Positions 1 to 10,209 of a stretch of 64,000 nt of DNA are shown here, one piece after another (position 1 is the first letter of the stretch; each line of letters opens with the position of its first letter). Where the stretch lies: the NCBI RefSeq assembly GCF_029168945.1, contig NC_083602.1, positions 77,458,600 to 77,522,599 of the forward strand, written 5' to 3'. This stretch comes from Cannabis sativa. Its lineage: Eukaryota > Streptophyta > Magnoliopsida > Rosales > Cannabaceae. Both the position numbers and the translations under genes were made by a program. The notes beneath the pieces were generated by a model. The model was not told the DNA's origin. It saw nothing but the letters and a program-made list of their open reading frames with translations, and ran no database searches.

Positions 1-2230
1 ACGTGTAAGGCCCGCATGAGTCAACGTTCAAAAACCGACCTTTTTCAAAATGCAATGCCAAGTCCTCCTCCATTTCTGGTGCTAGGGGTTTCGTCCACTT
101 GTCAGCTTTTTCTTTTCGTGAAGCAAACCACTTCTGGACTTTGGACCTCAGGAATGCTACAGCAGCAGTGATCGGGAAGCCTCTTGCATCCTTAGTTGTG
201 TTGTTGAAGCTCTCAGCCCAGTTGCTCGTCATTACATTGTAACGTACCCCTGGAAAGTACGACCGGACCCATTTTTCAAATCCGATTTCCTCAAGATATT
301 TTGCAACCGCTGGATTCATGGCCCGAATGTTCTCAAATTCTCTGTGAAACTCTGATCTTGAATACGTGTACGCACACGTGTAAATGTGATTCGTGAAGAC
401 GTCAGTCTTGAACTTGTGGTTGACGTTCATAATAATGTGGTGGTAGCATGCACCGTGGTGTGCATCAGGGAACACGATATCCAAAGCACGAACAATACTT
501 TGATGCCTATCCGAAACAAAAGCTAAGTTCTCAACATCACCAATCGTTTCTTTCAATTTTCTCATAAAATAGGTCCAGGAATTGTGGTTTTCACTGTCAA
601 CTATAGCAAAAGCTATCGGAAAGATATGACTCCCTGCATCCAAAGCCACTGCACACAACATTTGCCCACCATACCTAGTCTTCAAGAAAGACCCATCAAC
701 GCATATAACAGGTCTACAAAACTTAAACCCCCGAATAGAAGGACCCAGAGAGAAGAAACAATACTTGAAGCGACCATCTTCTACCACAAAATCCGTGATG
801 GTACCTGGATTCCGCAACTGTAGCATGTGCAAGTAACTAGGTAATAAAGAGTACGAATCTTCAGGTGTACCCCGAGTCAGGTGTATTGCCTTCTCTCTGC
901 ACCTCCATGCCTTTTCGTAACTCATTTGGATCCCGTAATCCTTGTGCATACTTTTTCTTATATCAGAGGGCAACTGATCCGAGCCGTCAGTTGTGAACTT
1001 ATCCTTAATTAGATGGGCAACTATTACAGGTGATGCTTGACGGTTATCTTTTCCTCGAAGATCAAGGGAACATGTATGTACATTATGAAATGTACTCACC
1101 TCAAACATGTTAGAAAGTACGTTCTTCTTCGCTCTTAATCTCCACCCACAATCTGTATCCTTACATGTGACGTACCAAATATCAGTACCGGACTTCCTAA
1201 CGTAGTAGTCAAACCCTTTCTTCATTGCATACAGGCCAACAACCATCTTTAAATGCTCTTTGTCTCTAAAAAACTTTCCCACATGTAACTCCCCGCACAG
1301 TGTGCCACCCGTAGATATATAATGACTATGATCCTCGATGTCTTCTCTTGTATACATTTTCTCCTTGAATTTACCGTAACTTGTCGAAGAAGAAAATGGA
1401 TCGCTCCATCCAGTCACATTGGTACCTCGAGCATCAGTAGGACCACTAATATCATTGGTCTCTCTACCATTATCAGGACCTGTACTGTCAGTAGTTCCTC
1501 TAGCATGACTGGTTTCGCCTGGACGACTACTACTAGTACCAGGTGTTTGACAATTTTCCCTACGTGGCATTCTTTTCCGTGTCGGTGGCCTCGGTGGTAT
1601 TTGGTACGATAGTGGAGTCAAGTTCAAAGGTACAGCAGCAGGGGCCTCTGCACCTTGGTCGTCTCTTACGCCATCATTGCCCTCAACATAACATTCAGGG
1701 TCTGGACCATTAAAAAAACCATCGATGAACGGCATTTGTGCTACAATATCAGCACTCGGCATCATATTGTTTAATTCAGGTAATACATCTGCAACCAACA
1801 CCTCTGGATTTGTTTCTGGACCAACAAAACTCCCAACCTCGCTACGATTATCCTTAACAAAACTTGGTGTGGGACTAGGATCGACGCAAACATTCTTCTT
1901 TAACAAAGTCACAAACAAAGGAATAAATTCATCTGGCTTCTTCGCAAGTGTAGATAAAAAGTACCTTGCACGCTTATCATTTCGAATAACTTCAGGAGGA
2001 TACTCATAGCCTTTCCTGTACTTGTAATTTACTTCCAATTTCAAGTCATACTCCGCTTTGTCAACATCCAGTTCTTCGTACAAAACATCAACCAAACCTG
2101 AGTAGCTTAGGTTCGGATCAATGTCAATTGTCAAAGCGGCACTCCCTTTATAAATCCAATCTCTACCATCAAGCTCCCAAACACCATTATACATAACACA
2201 CGCATTAACAGTTGAATCTGTCACAAACAT
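1..2230 (-). CDS. MULE (Mutator-like) transposase, C-terminus cut by window edge
   Basis: Translating the minus strand gives about 743 codons with no stop, leaving the window at position 1. The product is a DNA transposase of the plant MuDR/MULE superfamily, which acts in the nucleus on terminal inverted repeats. Seen, numbering from the ATG at 2230: an N-terminal plant-MULE domain (about 1-110); a Ser/Thr/Pro-rich linker (about 130-290); a Cys-Cys-His-Cys zinc-binding segment with CKDTDC and HNVHTC (the mutator DNA-binding domain); then the MULE catalytic domain with VDGSF (Asp about 512), VSDRH (Asp about 574), the GACYHH Cys/His motif and NWAESFNN (Glu about 673). The C-terminal SWIM zinc finger usual in this family would lie beyond the window. 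The ATG at 2230 may not be the true start: an AG acceptor at 2219-2218 fits an upstream exon. The open frame contrasts with the decayed elements to the right. It could be an autonomous MULE or a domesticated relative. Confidence 0.9.
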   Translation of the reverse strand, partial: MFVTDSTVNACVMYNGVWELDGRDWIYKGSAALTIDIDPNLSYSGLVDVLYEELDVDKAEYDLKLEVNYKYRKGYEYPPEVIRNDKRARYFLSTLAKKPDEFIPLFVTLLKKNVCVDPSPTPSFVKDNRSEVGSFVGPETNPEVLVADVLPELNNMMPSADIVAQMPFIDGFFNGPDPECYVEGNDGVRDDQGAEAPAAVPLNLTPLSYQIPPRPPTRKRMPRRENCQTPGTSSSRPGETSHARGTTDSTGPDNGRETNDISGPTDARGTNVTGWSDPFSSSTSYGKFKEKMYTREDIEDHSHYISTGGTLCGELHVGKFFRDKEHLKMVVGLYAMKKGFDYYVRKSGTDIWYVTCKDTDCGWRLRAKKNVLSNMFEVSTFHNVHTCSLDLRGKDNRQASPVIVAHLIKDKFTTDGSDQLPSDIRKSMHKDYGIQMSYEKAWRCREKAIHLTRGTPEDSYSLLPSYLHMLQLRNPGTITDFVVEDGRFKYCFFSLGPSIRGFKFCRPVICVDGSFLKTRYGGQMLCAVALDAGSHIFPIAFAIVDSENHNSWTYFMRKLKETIGDVENLAFVSDRHQSIVRALDIVFPDAHHGACYHHIIMNVNHKFKTDVFTNHIYTCAYTYSRSEFHREFENIRAMNPAVAKYLEEIGFEKWVRSYFPGVRYNVMTSNWAESFNNTTKDARGFPITAAVAFLRSKVQKWFASRKEKADKWTKPLAPEMEEDLALHFEKGRFLNVDSCGPYT

Positions 2231-2461
2231 TTAAAAAAACACAGTTATAATTTACAACAAAAATCTCACCGAAAAATATCTTAATTAATCATTAATAACA
2301 AAACAATAATACTTAATTGATAATAAAATAATAATTCATAATAATTCATAATTCATAATAAAACAATATTTAATAATTCATAATAAAAAAAATTTAATAA
2401 TTAAAAAATAATTATTAATTGATAATAAAATATAATTAATAATTATTACTCAAACCATAAA

Positions 2462-3050
2462 AAATAAACAATAATTAATAATAATTCATAATTTATAGTT
2501 AATAAAATAACTTAAAAAAAAATAATTCTTAAAACATTAACTAAAATAATAATTAATAACTAATAATGATTAATAAAAAAATAACTAATAACACAAATAA
2601 TAAATCAATATAAAATAAATTAATAATAATAAATAAAAAATAATAATAGATTAAAAAAATAAATAATAATTAATAATAATTCATAATTTATAGTTAATAA
2701 AATAACTAAAAAATAATAATTCTTAAAACATTAACTAAAATAATAATTAATAACTAATAATGATTAATAAAAAAATAACTAATAACACAAATAATAAATC
2801 AATATAAAATAAATTAATAATAATAAATAAAAAATAATAATAGATTAAAAAAATAAATAATAATTAATAATAATTCATAATTTATAGTTAATAAAATAAC
2901 TAAAAAAAAAAATAATTCTTAATACATTAACTAAAATAATAATTAATAACTAATAATGATTAATAAAAAAATAACTAATAACACAAATAATAAATCAATA
3001 TAAAATAAATAATTAATAATAAATAAAAAATAATAATAGATTAAAAAAAT
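2462..3050. repeat. Three tandem copies of a ~195-bp AT-rich unit
   Basis: The marker TAATTCATAATTTATAG starts at 2482, 2677 and 2871, giving periods of 195 and 194 bp. Copies are nearly identical and each ends in an ATAATAGATTAAAAAAAT segment. The unit consists almost only of A and T and has no coding capacity. It lies in the inferred intron of the MULE gene. Confidence 0.9.
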
Positions 3051-3061
3051 AAAAAAAAAAA

Positions 3062-3392
3062 TCCCGTAGGGTCCGATTGGCCCGATTGGTCCGACCATCG
3101 GACCCCACAAGGATCGGACCTTATATTAAAAAATTCAAAAAAAAAATTCAAAAAAAAAAAAAAAAATTGGGCCGATGGGTCCGATGGTCCGACCATCGGA
3201 CCCCCTATGGGACCATCGGACCCTTGTTCCAAAAAATAAAAAAAAAAATTAGGAAAACACATCGGACCCGATGAGGGTCCGACCATCGGACCCAGTGATG
3301 GACCATCGGACCCATCGGCCCATCACCCCTGTCAACAAATTTTTTCCCACGTCGGGCCACCCATCGGGCCAGCATCGGGCCCCATCGGACCC
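3062..3392. repeat. Array of GGTCCGA/TCGGACC inverted repeats
   Basis: A GC-containing island in AT-rich DNA. The perfect inverted repeat GGTCCGA-CCA-TCGGACC occurs at 3088-3104, 3186-3202 and 3276-3292, with partial copies (GACCATCGGACCC, GGGCCGATGGG) between and after, separated by A-runs. Short open frames on both strands here are by-products of the repeat. It lies in the inferred MULE intron. Confidence 0.85.
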
Positions 3393-3572
3393 GACGAAAA
3401 AAAATGCAGAAAAACAGCAAAATCCCAGTTTTCACATGCAGCAAAAAATATAACAGAAAAAATAACAAAATAACAGCAACAATCCACAGATCAATCATCA
3501 AACACAACGTTCTTAATTAAATATGACAACAACAAACTAGATTTAGAAAAAAAAAAAAAATTAATTACTTAC

Positions 3573-3803
3573 CCATTGATGGAGCTTGTAATGTGGTGGA
3601 TTAGTGTGGTAGCTTGTAGTGTGGAAGGTTGTAGCTTTTAGTGATGAGTGAAGAGAAGAAAAATTTTTTGGTGGTTGTGGAAGCTTTTGGGTGGGGATTT
3701 TGTTTGTTGAATTGATGAGAAAAAGGTTGGAGTGGGTAGATGTAGGTGGGGAGGGTATTATGGGAAAAATACAAAAAGTGTCATATATTACCAATTTTTA
3801 TAA
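3573..3803 (-). promoter_or_regulatory. Probable 5' exon and promoter of the MULE gene
   Basis: On the minus strand ATGG (3576-3573) is followed directly by a strong donor, GTAAGTAA. The best acceptor, T-rich then GTGACAG, ends at 2218. Joining them gives ATG-GAT-TCA-ACT, exactly in the transposase frame, so the start codon would be split from the coding exon by a 1355-nt intron. Upstream lies CA-rich, leader-like sequence and a TTATAAAA box at 3803-3796, a suitable TATA box for a leader of about 190 nt. The splice sites and the frame match are seen; the exon itself is inferred. Confidence 0.55.
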
Positions 3804-4485
3804 CTTTGCATTTAGGAGACAAATTTTTAGGTTATTTAAGCATGGAAATTCAAATTTCCCAAATTAAATGACCAACTTCATCCGAGATAAATGTTAAAAT
3901 AATAGGAAACAAACAATAAAAAAAAAAATTGAGATATTAATAGAAGAGCATGAGTAAATTGCTAAATCGGCAATTAACTATAAATATGATAAAAGATAGT
4001 AGAGAAAGAAAGAAAGAATAAAAAAAATCATAAAATAGAATAGTAAAAAAAACTATTCTGTTCCATAGGCGTTATTTGTCATCTATTAAGGTATCCACTA
4101 ATGTAACTCTTCAAAAGAGTTTGCCACATGAATTATCTATTTTTTTTAACAGTTAATATGGATAATAGTGAGATTATAAATGAATATATGTGAGGACATA
4201 AATTAAAAAAAATTGACATGTGAAATAACATCATTAGGTATTGTATTGTATATTAGTAATATTTCATAAAATTTGGGTTATAAAAATTTTAAACAATTAT
4301 TCTAACAAACTAATTTTGATTCCTATTGTTATTATTAACTATTAAAAAAAAATTATCGACAATGGTAGATTATCTTAAATTTTAGTTTTATTTTTTTAAA
4401 AAAATAAAATAATAATTCTTTCCATATATTTTACCTATGGATAGTGATTTTAAAAAATCAACATTAAACAATTTTTCATATACAA
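3804..4485. other. AT-rich non-coding stretch
   Basis: No open frame with recognisable content on either strand. Contains poly-A/T runs and a purine-rich GAAAGAAAGAAAG patch near 4005. Probably the upstream flank of the MULE gene; nothing else is supported. Confidence 0.6.
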
Positions 4486-4880
4486 GGAACACTTCTCAAT
4501 GGGTATTACCCATAAATGGTTACTAATTAACTATATATATATATATATTAATTTTAAAAATATTAAACCATCAAATTTTAATCTAATAACGAATTACAAA
4601 AGAGAAATTTAAATTTTTATACTTAATTTAACTACTTAATCAAAAAAAAAAAATCTCTTTCACATTATATTAAAAATATGTTCATATAAAAATATATGAG
4701 TCAAACTGAACTTTTATTTTTCTTTTATTTTTTTGCTATTTTTTTTTCTACTGATAAAACAATCTCAACCCATATGATGTAAAAATGAGAGATTTCTAAT
4801 TTTAGATAGAAAAATTAAGCATAAAAATTCAAATTTTTCTAATTTTACCCATTCATGGGTAATACCATTAATAGTGCACC
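4486..4880. mobile_element. Fold-back MITE-like element
   Basis: The ends are imperfect inverted repeats: the left end contains GGTATTACCCATAAATGG (from 4502) and the reverse complement of the right end contains GGTATTACCCATGAATGG (ending near 4866). The similarity extends outward (CACT...CAATGG against CACTATTAATGG) and inward (ATTTAAATTTTTATACTTAATTT near 4608-4635 against the reverse complement of about 4808-4843). The whole 395 bp can fold on itself and has no coding capacity. A target duplication is not clear. Superfamily not assigned. Confidence 0.6.
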
Positions 4881-5680
4881 TATCTATTTTATATAAAGTG
4901 TGGCTATATGTAAGAGAATTTTTGGTTTAACGAGGTTTTTTTGTTTCTACGTTAACTTTTACTGAATATCCCAATTACTTAACAGAATATTCTTTATTAA
5001 TTTTATAATATAGTTATATGTATTTTAAAAAAATTATTTAGATATTTTATATAAAAAAATTCAATTATATATATTTAAAATAAAAATTATATCTATATTT
5101 AAACCTTAATTTCACGACAATAATTTGTACACTTTATTATAATCACACTCTCCTAACTACAAATTAAGAATTTTGTATCTATCACTACCATTATTTTTTA
5201 AAAATATACGTTTAGACGTAATATATAAAATATATTTTAAAAATAATTAATTCTCTAATCAAATTTAAATTTTGTCAAAATATATTCTAATATAATTCTT
5301 ATACATAGAGAAATAAATATAAAATACGTATAATAATGAAATTCATTCTTTTATTGCATATATAAAATATGTATATACATAATCACATCTAAAGAGTACA
5401 CCAATGTAGTCGCAATAGCTAAAAAAATTGTGAAAGATCAAAATCTCAAACTCTATTTCAAAAATTAAAAAATAAAATACATTACCTAATTAAAAAAATT
5501 TAACATACATGTATTACACTTAACATCACTTAATTAAACCTAATTAAAAAAAATTATGTATACGTACATTGCACGTAACATTAACCTAGTATATATATAA
5601 TCATTTTTATTATTTTTTATGACTTTTTGTTTTTTTTACCTTTATCATGTCCTAGTAATATTTCATTGCACCTTAAGATC
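4881..5680. other. AT-rich non-coding stretch
   Basis: No recognisable gene, RNA or element. Short TATATA runs, and stop codons in all frames. Confidence 0.6.
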
Positions 5681-5814
5681 AACAATAGACTGAAGTTCAA
5701 CAGCAACAAATGAATTATAATGCCACTAATGATCAATTGGATGCAACCAAGCAGTTGGGGCTATGGAGACTTGCCCACAAAAGTCTCCAAATATCAAATG
5801 AAAGTCCTAACTTA

Positions 5815-6920
5815 GAACTGTCGCGGTCTCAGGAACCCTGTGGCAGTTCGACAATTGACAGAGCTGATTCGTCAATCAAATCCCGATGTGATTGTGTTAT
5901 CTGAAACAAGATTAGCGGAGGAGAAATTCCATAGATAATGTCTGAAGTTACACTTCATTAAAGGAACTTACATTCCCCCTGTTGGAATGGCAGGGGGATT
6001 TGGTCTCTACTGGAGGTGTGGTTTTAAGTGTAAGGTGCTTAGTGAAGACAAGAATTTAATTAATGTGGTAATTGAATCTGATCCTCATGGCACTCCATGG
6101 AATTGATTGGGGGTCTATGGCCCTCCTTCTTTATCAGGCAGAGAGGCATTCTGGAGCAGAATAGGCGATTTACTATTGAACATTTTGAATCTGTTTATGA
6201 TTATTGGTGACCTCAATGGCACCCTTGCGGATCACGAGAATTTACATTACTCTAATTGGAGAAACACGGCTCGATACTCATTTGATCTGTGTCGTATGGT
6301 CGCAAGAACGGGCGTTGTTGATCTGGGGTCACATGGTGGAAAATTCACTTGGTTCCAAAAATCCAATGTCACAGGGGGTGCAGACTAAAAAGAGCTCGCC
6401 TTGATAGAGCGTTGGTTTCAATAAATTGGAGAATGTTGTACCCTAGTGCTATTACCCATGTCCTCAGCGCTACTACTTCAGATCATAGACCTATACTCCT
6501 CGACACGGAGGGTGGAGTCAGCTGTAGAAAATCACAGTTCAAATATGAGCTAATGTGGGGAAGGGATCCTTAATGCCATTGGGTTGTCAAAAATGCATGG
6601 AAGGAAAAGCTTCATCATCACCCGACGGTTAACTTTCACCGAAAGCTCAAAAAGACAAAGGAACACCTATCGAAGTGGAACAAAGTCCATTTCAAATTAA
6701 TTGGGCACCAAGTGAGTGAGGCTAGATCATCACTTCAGCAACTTGAAAGTAGAGATAATGTGAATGGGGAGGATTGAGTAAAGCCAGAGACAATTTGAAT
6801 GAAGCCCTCCCTAGGGAAGAGATCTCATGGAGACAAAAGCCAAGAGTTAAGTGCTGTAGCAGGGGGATAGATGCACAAAGTTCTTCATGGCTACTACTGA
6901 TATCCGACGAGGATGAAACT
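5815..6920 (+). pseudogene. LINE endonuclease domain (decayed)
   Basis: Apurinic/apyrimidinic-type endonuclease of an L1 LINE, which nicks target DNA to prime reverse transcription. Seen across shifting frames: NCRGLRNP at the start, VIVLSETRL, VYGPPS (about 6112), MIIGDLN (about 6200), KFTWFQK, LDRALV (about 6400) and SDHRPI (about 6480), in the family's order. Then comes the usual spacer rich in Trp, Lys and Leu, and a SWRQK segment shortly before the break at 6920. Stops and frameshifts near 5904, 6100, 6388 and 6573 rule out a functional protein. Confidence 0.85.
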
Positions 6921-8984
6921 TGTAACGCCCTAATGCTAAGGCACGCTACAGTGCTTTTTTCAAATTTTAGTGCAATCTTTGCTAACCAAAGAATTTTCTC
7001 AAAAAACGTGTCAAATTAAAACTTTTATATTAAATATTAAACTTTACAATGTAATAAAATATTTACAAGTACCGGGATCCCGTTTTTAAACTTTTTAAAG
7101 TTAATAATCCAAAATACACGAATTACAGGTTGCACAGCGACTATCAAAATACAACTCCCAGATGTCCCGAGACCGAAAATTCCAGGTCGCGCTGCTTTGA
7201 CATGTACAATCCCACCCGAGCTCAGGTTCACTCCTGTTCAGCCTTCGCCTTTCCTTTACCTACACATGGAAGCAGAACTGTGAGTCGACAGACTCAGTAA
7301 GAAATGCATATAACATATCATATAATTTCCGACCTGTAATTAGGCGCCCATACACCTATTTACAGAGCTTAACAGATGAGTATGAACGTTCAATACTAGG
7401 GTACAACCACTATACCACATACACAACATACCTCACTGTACGAGTGTTGGTACGGTTTACTCCGTACCCTGAGTACCGCTGAGTGATATACCACACACCT
7501 TAGCACTTTCCTGTACTCGTGTTGGTATCACTGTATCGTACTCATAACAACAACACTCACTATACCAATGCACTCTGTATCATATCCATACAAGTGTTGG
7601 TAGTGCAAATCACAATTTAAGCATGCATATACAAACACATGTACATACATTCAGATAATCACATCACATATTATATTCAGTTCTTACCTGTTTTCCGAAT
7701 TCAAGTATGCTGGCCGACTTGAATGGAAATCTCGTGCTAGATGGATGCCCTAATCACATTTTGAAACCGGGTAAGTTACATGATTAAAAACCTAATCCCG
7801 GGAAACCCAAAACCAAAACCCTAGGTTCTGCTATATCCTCAATGGGTTATTCTAACTCTGGAAATGGGAAAACACCCAACCGAGGCATCGAGAAGGCAAA
7901 AATTGAGAAAATGAAAGGCTCAGGGAACCCTGCCAAAACCGGCTAGCCAGTTTTTGTGGCACTGCAAACCGGCTAGCCGGTTTGCACTAGGTTTCCCAAA
8001 GCCATTCATTCCTTGCTCAATTCTCTACCAAATGCAATGAAACCTTCCAGAGCTCCTATACAATGCATAAACAATATAATCCAGCCAGTAATTCACAGAA
8101 CAAACCACCAAAACCCAAGTTGCCATTAAAGCTCAAAGCTTTGAACTCAAAGCTCAAAATTGCATAAAACTCACACCAATCAACAAAACCAGCTGCTAGG
8201 AACTTAAATCAACTCAAATGAACCCTAAAATTGAACCCTAAACAACTGTAACCCTAACAGCCCCTGAAACTCAATTTCACAAGTTCAAACTAAAGAAACT
8301 TCAAAAACATGCTCTAGGGTTCTAGGGTTTTACCTTAGCTTCAAGAGTGCTTGATTCCCTAGTTGAATTCCAGAAAAATGATGAAGAAAAGAGGTGATCT
8401 CCTCTGGTTGCCTCAGTCGAAAGAAAGAAAGAGAGAAAACTCTCTCTAATTTTGATTTTTTTTCCTTTTTAATTCTTTTCTTGATTTTTCTTCAAATGAG
8501 AAAAAGGATTTTAATTAATCCTTTGCTGAAAGTTAACTTGCTAGGTGTCATTCACTTAGGGCAGCCACCTATTCTTTACCAAATAAAAATGACTAAAAGG
8601 CACTTAACCCAAAAACTAAGGTTTTTCTAAAGCTAGAGGTAAAATGGTCTAACTCCATAACCCCGCTCAATCCCGATAATTTATTTTCTCCAAAATATTT
8701 CCCGCTAAGAAATAAGGTTCTAAACTTATCCATGTGATCAAACTAGCCATCCATTGCATTTTCCGTTGTCACCGAGCAAAAATTACAAAAATTGCATATT
8801 TCACATATAAGCTAAATAATACCCCTAGAGTTTAATAAAATCTCCAGAATTGAGAAATTATAACTCTAATATTTATTTCTAAATATTGGGGTCCACAATT
8901 AAATAAATTCACAAATAATAATAAAATAATAAAAATTAGTGCTAATTGCCTTTACTAATCAAAATTACTAAAGCGGTCATTACA
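6921..8984 (-). repeat. Gypsy-1 left LTR (3' LTR in element sense)
   Basis: 2064 bp, TG...CA. Matches 34086-34549 plus 39936-41526 and, more distantly, both Gypsy-3 LTRs. Contains the palindromes AACCGGCTAGCCAGTT (7937) and AACCGGCTAGCCGGTT (7967), and a short motif, GTGTTGGTA, repeated three times at about 7440-7605. Confidence 0.93.
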
Positions 8985-8998
8985 ATTATCTCCCCGTT
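8985..8998 (-). other. Gypsy-1 polypurine tract
   Basis: Minus strand AACGGGGAGATAAT directly before the LTR: the plus-strand primer site for reverse transcription. Gypsy-3 has AACGGGGGGATAAT at the same place. Confidence 0.8.
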
Positions 8999-10175
8999 AA
9001 AAGGATTTCGTCCTCGAAATCTAACCTAAATATCTCTGGATGTTGAGTCCTCATATCAGACTCCAACTCCCAGGTGGCTTCCTCCACCTTGCTGTTCCTC
9101 CAAAGCACCTTAACCAGAGCAATAGTCTTATTCCGAAGAACTTTTTCTTTCTTATCCAGAATCTGTACAGGTTGCTCTTCATAGGATAAGTCTGATTGTA
9201 GTTCAAGGGCTTCATAACTCAAGATATGAGTCGGGTCTGACACGTATTTCCTCAACATGGAAATATGAAATACGTCATGAACAGCTGACAATACTGGTGG
9301 TAAGGCTAGCTCATATGCTACCTGCCCGACCTTCTCGAGTATCTGAAATGGCCCAATGAACCTAGGGCTTAACTTACCCTTCTTCCCGAAGCGCCTAATA
9401 CCCTTCATTGGTGAAATTCCCAGGAAAACATGTTCCCCTGCCTGAAATGTAACATCTCTACGCTTCGGATCAGCATAACTTTTCTGCCTGCTCTGAGCAG
9501 CAAGCATTCGAGCCTTAATCTTATCAATAGCCTCATTGGTCCTCTGCACCAACTCTGGACCCAAGTATTTCTTTTCTCCTGTTTCGTCCCAATGAATAGG
9601 AGAACGACATTTCCTACCATATAACATCTCATAGGGAGCCATCCCTATTGTACTCTGGTAGCTATTGTTGTAGGAGAATTCAACTAAGGGCAAGTACTTA
9701 CTCCATGAACCCTCAAAGTCCATGACACAGGCTCGCAGTAAGTCTTCCAATATCTGAATAGTTCTTTCTGACTGACCATCAGTCTGAGGGTGAAAGGCTG
9801 TACTAAACTTTAACTTGGTACCCATAGCCTTCTGAAGACTCACCCAAAACTTTGATGTAAACTTTGGATCCCTATCCGACACAATAGATTTAGGGGCTCC
9901 ATGGAGACGAACTATCTCCTTCACATACGATTCGGCGTACTGATCCACTGAATATGTAACTTTCATTGGTAGAAAGTGAGCTGATTTTGTGAATCTGTCC
10001 ACTATGACCCATACTGAATCATACATTCCCGCAGTTCTAGGCAATCTAGTTACAAAATCCATTGCAATGTCCTCCCACTTACACTTAGGAAGGATCAAAG
10101 GTTGCAGTAACCCTGCCGGCCTCTAATGTTCAGCCTTGATTTGCTGACAACACTTGGACACATAGTCCACCACAT
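8986..10175 (-). pseudogene. Gypsy-1 integrase core and C-terminal domain (3' end of pol)
   Basis: Open on the minus strand from 10098 to 8986 (370 codons). Seen: [26 protein letters not shown] (first catalytic Asp), [13 protein letters not shown] (second Asp), [15 protein letters not shown] (Glu), then the GPY/F-type region ([11 protein letters not shown]) and a chromodomain-like end [19 protein letters not shown]. This part is intact. It is cut from the rest of pol by Copia-A at 10180. Between 10098 and 10180 a TAG replaces a Gln codon of the usual [10 protein letters not shown] segment. Confidence 0.9.
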
Positions 10176-10209
10176 CTCTTTGTTGGAAATTATTTTACCA
10201 GGATCTTAG

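Noticed and set aside
3041..3507. Overlapping open frames on both strands across the GGTCCGA array
   Set aside because: They consist of repeated Gly/Pro/Asp/Arg and Phe/Lys runs produced by the inverted repeats and A-runs; no gene context.
3561..3794. 77-codon minus frame (MVIYDTFCIFP...) as a separate gene
   Set aside because: It overlaps the CA-rich leader-like region and the donor site; better explained as 5' untranslated exon sequence of the MULE gene.
5400..5426. GCAATAGCTAAAAAA as the left LINE target duplication
   Set aside because: It shares CAATAGCTA with the 3' flank but lies about 280 bp before any LINE-like sequence; AACAATAG at 5681 fits the ends better.
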